Source: Thioalkalivibrio sp. (GTDB taxonomy: Bacteria; Pseudomonadota; Gammaproteobacteria; Ectothiorhodospirales; Ectothiorhodospiraceae). Taken from it: a DNA stretch of 9,745 bases. Below, piece after piece: positions 7,662 to 9,745 of this stretch. Position numbers and translations under genes: made by a program. How positions within the stretch are numbered: the first letter of the stretch is position 1; each line of letters starts with the position of its first letter. The stretch covers positions 1 to 9,745 of the forward strand of contig PWGH01000281.1 of assembly GCA_003555285.1 (NCBI GenBank), read 5' to 3'. The notes beneath the pieces were generated by a model. The model was not told the origin of the DNA. It did not search any database and was given only the letters and a program-made list of their open reading frames with translations.

Positions 7662-8960
7662 TCAAAACGGGGACCAGGCGGGCTCGCGCACTTCGCCCGA
7701 CCGCGCCTCGAGCCGCTGGTGCACGCGGCCGTCGCGGCTTACGGAGCCGAGGATTCCACGGCCCCGGTAGGTCGTCGAGTACATTACCATGCTGCCGTTG
7801 GGCGCAAAGGTCGGCGATTTATCGTAGCCGCCGTTGGTCAACAGGGTCAGGCGCCGGTTCTCGAGTTGCAGGCTCGCCAGACGCATGCCGCCATCGCCGG
7901 CGTGGGAATAGACCAGGGTCTTGCCATCCGGCGACACCCGCGCGGCACCGGCCGAGGTGGCCTCGAAGGTCAGGCGCTGCGCCCGACTCTCGTTCAGGCG
8001 CTGCTGATAGATCTGTGCCGAACCCGCCCGATCCGAGGTGAAGAACAGCGTCTCGCCATCCGGCGACCAGACCGGTTCGGTGTCGATCGCGTTGGAGCGG
8101 GTGATCTGGGTCAACTCCCGCGACTCCAGATTCAGCACATAGATGTTCGGGGTACCGTCCCGGGACAAGACCATCGCCATGCGTCGCCCATCCGGCGACC
8201 AGGCCGGCGCACTGTTGATCCCGGGAAAACCGGCCAGGCGTTCGCGCACACCGGTCTCGACGTGATGCCGGAAAATCTCCGAACGCCGATTTTCGAAAGA
8301 GACATAGGCCAGCTCGCGGCCGTCCGGCGACCAGTCGGGCGACATGATCGACTGGCTGGAGCGAAACAGCGTGCGCGGATCGGCCCCGTCGGAATCGGCC
8401 ACCTCCAGGGTGAAGCGCCGGTCGTCACCCTGCCCGCTGACACTGACATAGGCAATTCGCGCGCTGAAGGCGCCCTTTTCGCCGGTGATCTGCTCATACA
8501 CGATATCCGAGACCCGATGCGCGCCACGGCGCAGCCGCTCGGCCGGTACCGGAATCCGGAAACCGCCCAGGCGCTGGTTCGCCAGCACATCGAACACATG
8601 GAAGTCGATCAGCAACTGATCCGCGTCGGTATCCGGGCGCATCCGCCCGATCACCAGGTATTCGGCCCCCACGGCCGCCCACGGCTCGGCAAGAAAGTCG
8701 TCGGGGCTCTCCGGCGCGCGCGGCAGGCGTTCGCGCTGCAGGGCCTCGAACAAGCCGCTGCGCGTCAGGTTGGCGCGCACGATCCCGGCGATGTCGGCCG
8801 GCGGCGCCCCCGCGCCTTCCCAGTGGAACGGCGCGACCGCCACGGGAATCGCTCCGGTCACGCCCTCGGTCACCGTGACCTCAAGCACGGCCCCTGCCTG
8901 CCCCGCCAGCAGCAGCAGAAGAAGACCGAAGATCCAGACGTGCAGCGTGCGTCGAACCAT
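7662..8960 (-). CDS. tolB: Tol-Pal system periplasmic protein TolB
   Basis: A 432-residue periplasmic protein that exchanges between TolA and Pal during constriction. The signal peptide is MVRRTLHVWIFGLLLLLLAGQAGA. The mature N-terminus VLEVTVTEGV corresponds to the TolA-binding segment, followed by the D1 domain (PVAVAPFHWEGAGAPPADIAGIVRANLTRSGLF, family-typical). The C-terminal half is a six-bladed beta-propeller, seen as successive WSPDGRELAY, WSPDGRRMAM, WSPDGETLFF, VSPDGKTLVY and FAPNGSMVMY blades, closing with REPAWSPF. The length is normal. The ATG at 8960 was preferred over a GTG at 8969 because AGGTGAGG lies at 8964-8971, overlapping the GTG. The gene begins 15 bp after the tolA stop. 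Confidence 0.97.
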   Translation of the reverse strand: MVRRTLHVWIFGLLLLLLAGQAGAVLEVTVTEGVTGAIPVAVAPFHWEGAGAPPADIAGIVRANLTRSGLFEALQRERLPRAPESPDDFLAEPWAAVGAEYLVIGRMRPDTDADQLLIDFHVFDVLANQRLGGFRIPVPAERLRRGAHRVSDIVYEQITGEKGAFSARIAYVSVSGQGDDRRFTLEVADSDGADPRTLFRSSQSIMSPDWSPDGRELAYVSFENRRSEIFRHHVETGVRERLAGFPGINSAPAWSPDGRRMAMVLSRDGTPNIYVLNLESRELTQITRSNAIDTEPVWSPDGETLFFTSDRAGSAQIYQQRLNESRAQRLTFEATSAGAARVSPDGKTLVYSHAGDGGMRLASLQLENRRLTLLTNGGYDKSPTFAPNGSMVMYSTTYRGRGILGSVSRDGRVHQRLEARSGEVREPAWSPF

Positions 8961-8975
8961 AATCCTCACCTAGCC

Positions 8976-9745
8976 CTATTCGGGCACAAAACGAATACGA
9001 ATTCCATCCCGGACCGTCGCGGCATCCGGCGGGCGCGGCAGCGTCTGCAGGCGTTCCATGGTCTGACGCACCGAATCGCAGAAATCCACCCCGCCGGAAC
9101 ACTGCTCGACCAAAAAGCTCAACACCCGACCGGTGTCCGCATTGAGTCGCACCAGCACCACGGCCCGATCCCCCGAACGCGTAGCGTCCGGCTGGCGCCA
9201 CCGCCGCGTCACCGCGGACTGCACCTCGCCCGTGTAGGCTTCGCGCTGTGCATCGCGCGCCGCCTGGCGCGCTGCGCCCTCACGCGCGGACTGGGCCGCC
9301 GCCAGACTTTGGCGTTCCTCTTCCATCCGTGCGCGCAGGCGCTGCTCTTCGAGCTCCTGCGCCTGCGCCTCGCGCCGCCGCGCCTCGGCTTCGGCCTGGC
9401 GACGTTCGGCCGCAACCCGTTCGCGTTCGGCGGCGGCCTCACGTTCCTGGCGCGCGCGCGCCTCGGCGGCCTCCCGCTCCTGACGTTGGCGTGCCTCCGC
9501 CGCTTCTCGCTCGCGGCGCTCGACGGCCTCGGCCTCGCGCGCCGCCTCGGCCGCCTGCCGCGCCTGCTGCGCCGCCTTACGCTCGGCCTCGGCTTCGGCG
9601 CGCGCCTGCTCGGTCGCGCGCCGCTCCTGTTCGATCCGCAGCTGCTCCGCCTCGACCATTCGGCGGGCCTCGGCGGCCATTTCCTCGGCCTGCTGGCGGG
9701 CGGTTTCGGCCGCCTGAAGCGCGGCCTGACGCGCGGCCTCCTCGG
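8976..9745 (-). CDS. tolA: TolA, inner-membrane spanning protein of the Tol-Pal system (5' end beyond the window)
   Basis: The last 255 residues are visible. The N-terminal membrane anchor lies beyond the window. TolA carries energy from TolQR across the periplasm to TolB and Pal. The visible part begins with about 165 residues of an uninterrupted Ala/Glu/Arg/Gln helix (domain II). The globular domain III follows: AYTGEVQSAVTRRWRQP, VLVRLNADTGRVLSFLVEQCSGGVDFCDSVRQTMERL and the end IRIRFVPE. The two Cys in CSGGVDFC match the conserved disulfide of TolA domain III. The reading frame is open to the right edge. The TAG at 8976-8978 is 15 bp before tolB. Confidence 0.95.
   Translation of the reverse strand, partial: EEAARQAALQAAETARQQAEEMAAEARRMVEAEQLRIEQERRATEQARAEAEAERKAAQQARQAAEAAREAEAVERREREAAEARQRQEREAAEARARQEREAAAERERVAAERRQAEAEARRREAQAQELEEQRLRARMEEERQSLAAAQSAREGAARQAARDAQREAYTGEVQSAVTRRWRQPDATRSGDRAVVLVRLNADTGRVLSFLVEQCSGGVDFCDSVRQTMERLQTLPRPPDAATVRDGIRIRFVPE
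9411..9509 (-). repeat. Imperfect 33-bp repeats in the TolA helical domain
   Basis: Consecutive 11-residue units REAAEARQRQE and REAAEARARQE (9444-9509), then a divergent third beginning REAAAERERV, fit a coiled-coil period. The repeat is clear at protein level and only approximate in DNA. This is ordinary for TolA domain II. Confidence 0.6.

Overview
The window is GC-rich, and every gene I can support lies on the minus strand. Read in the direction of transcription (from high to low coordinates) it falls into two blocks. The gene content and order point to a gammaproteobacterium: tolA-tolB-pal-cpoB-queE-queC followed by tRNA-Lys is an arrangement well known from Pseudomonas and relatives. 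The GC-rich composition together with a formate dehydrogenase suggests an autotrophic or sulfur-oxidising Chromatiales-like lineage, but that placement is only a guess.

Block 1 (9745 to 4321) is the cell-envelope and queuosine block. It holds the 3' part of tolA (its 5' end lies beyond the window), tolB, pal and cpoB, which make the Tol-Pal envelope-constriction machine. Then come queE and queC, two consecutive enzymes of 7-deazaguanine (preQ0/queuosine) synthesis, whose coding regions overlap their upstream neighbours. tRNA-Lys(TTT) follows, with its own likely sigma-70 promoter and a strong intrinsic terminator. Unusual details are three 20-bp tandem repeats in the tolB-pal gap and a pentapeptide-repeat N-terminal extension on QueE.

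Block 2 (about 4093 to 1) is an NAD-dependent formate dehydrogenase operon of the two-subunit type (fused NuoE/NuoF beta subunit plus a molybdenum/tungsten-bis-MGD alpha subunit). A near-consensus sigma-54 (-24/-12) promoter lies about 115 bp upstream of fdhB. A near-perfect palindrome about 100 bp further upstream could be an activator site. fdhB is intact. fdhA is cut by the left window edge and, more importantly, carries an internal deletion and frameshift near position 2003. This removes most of the N-terminal iron-sulfur region, so the gene as written cannot make a normal alpha subunit.

I see no CRISPR array, insertion sequence, phage gene or clearly novel system. The most worthwhile observations are the deletion in fdhA and the sigma-54-type control region in front of the operon.
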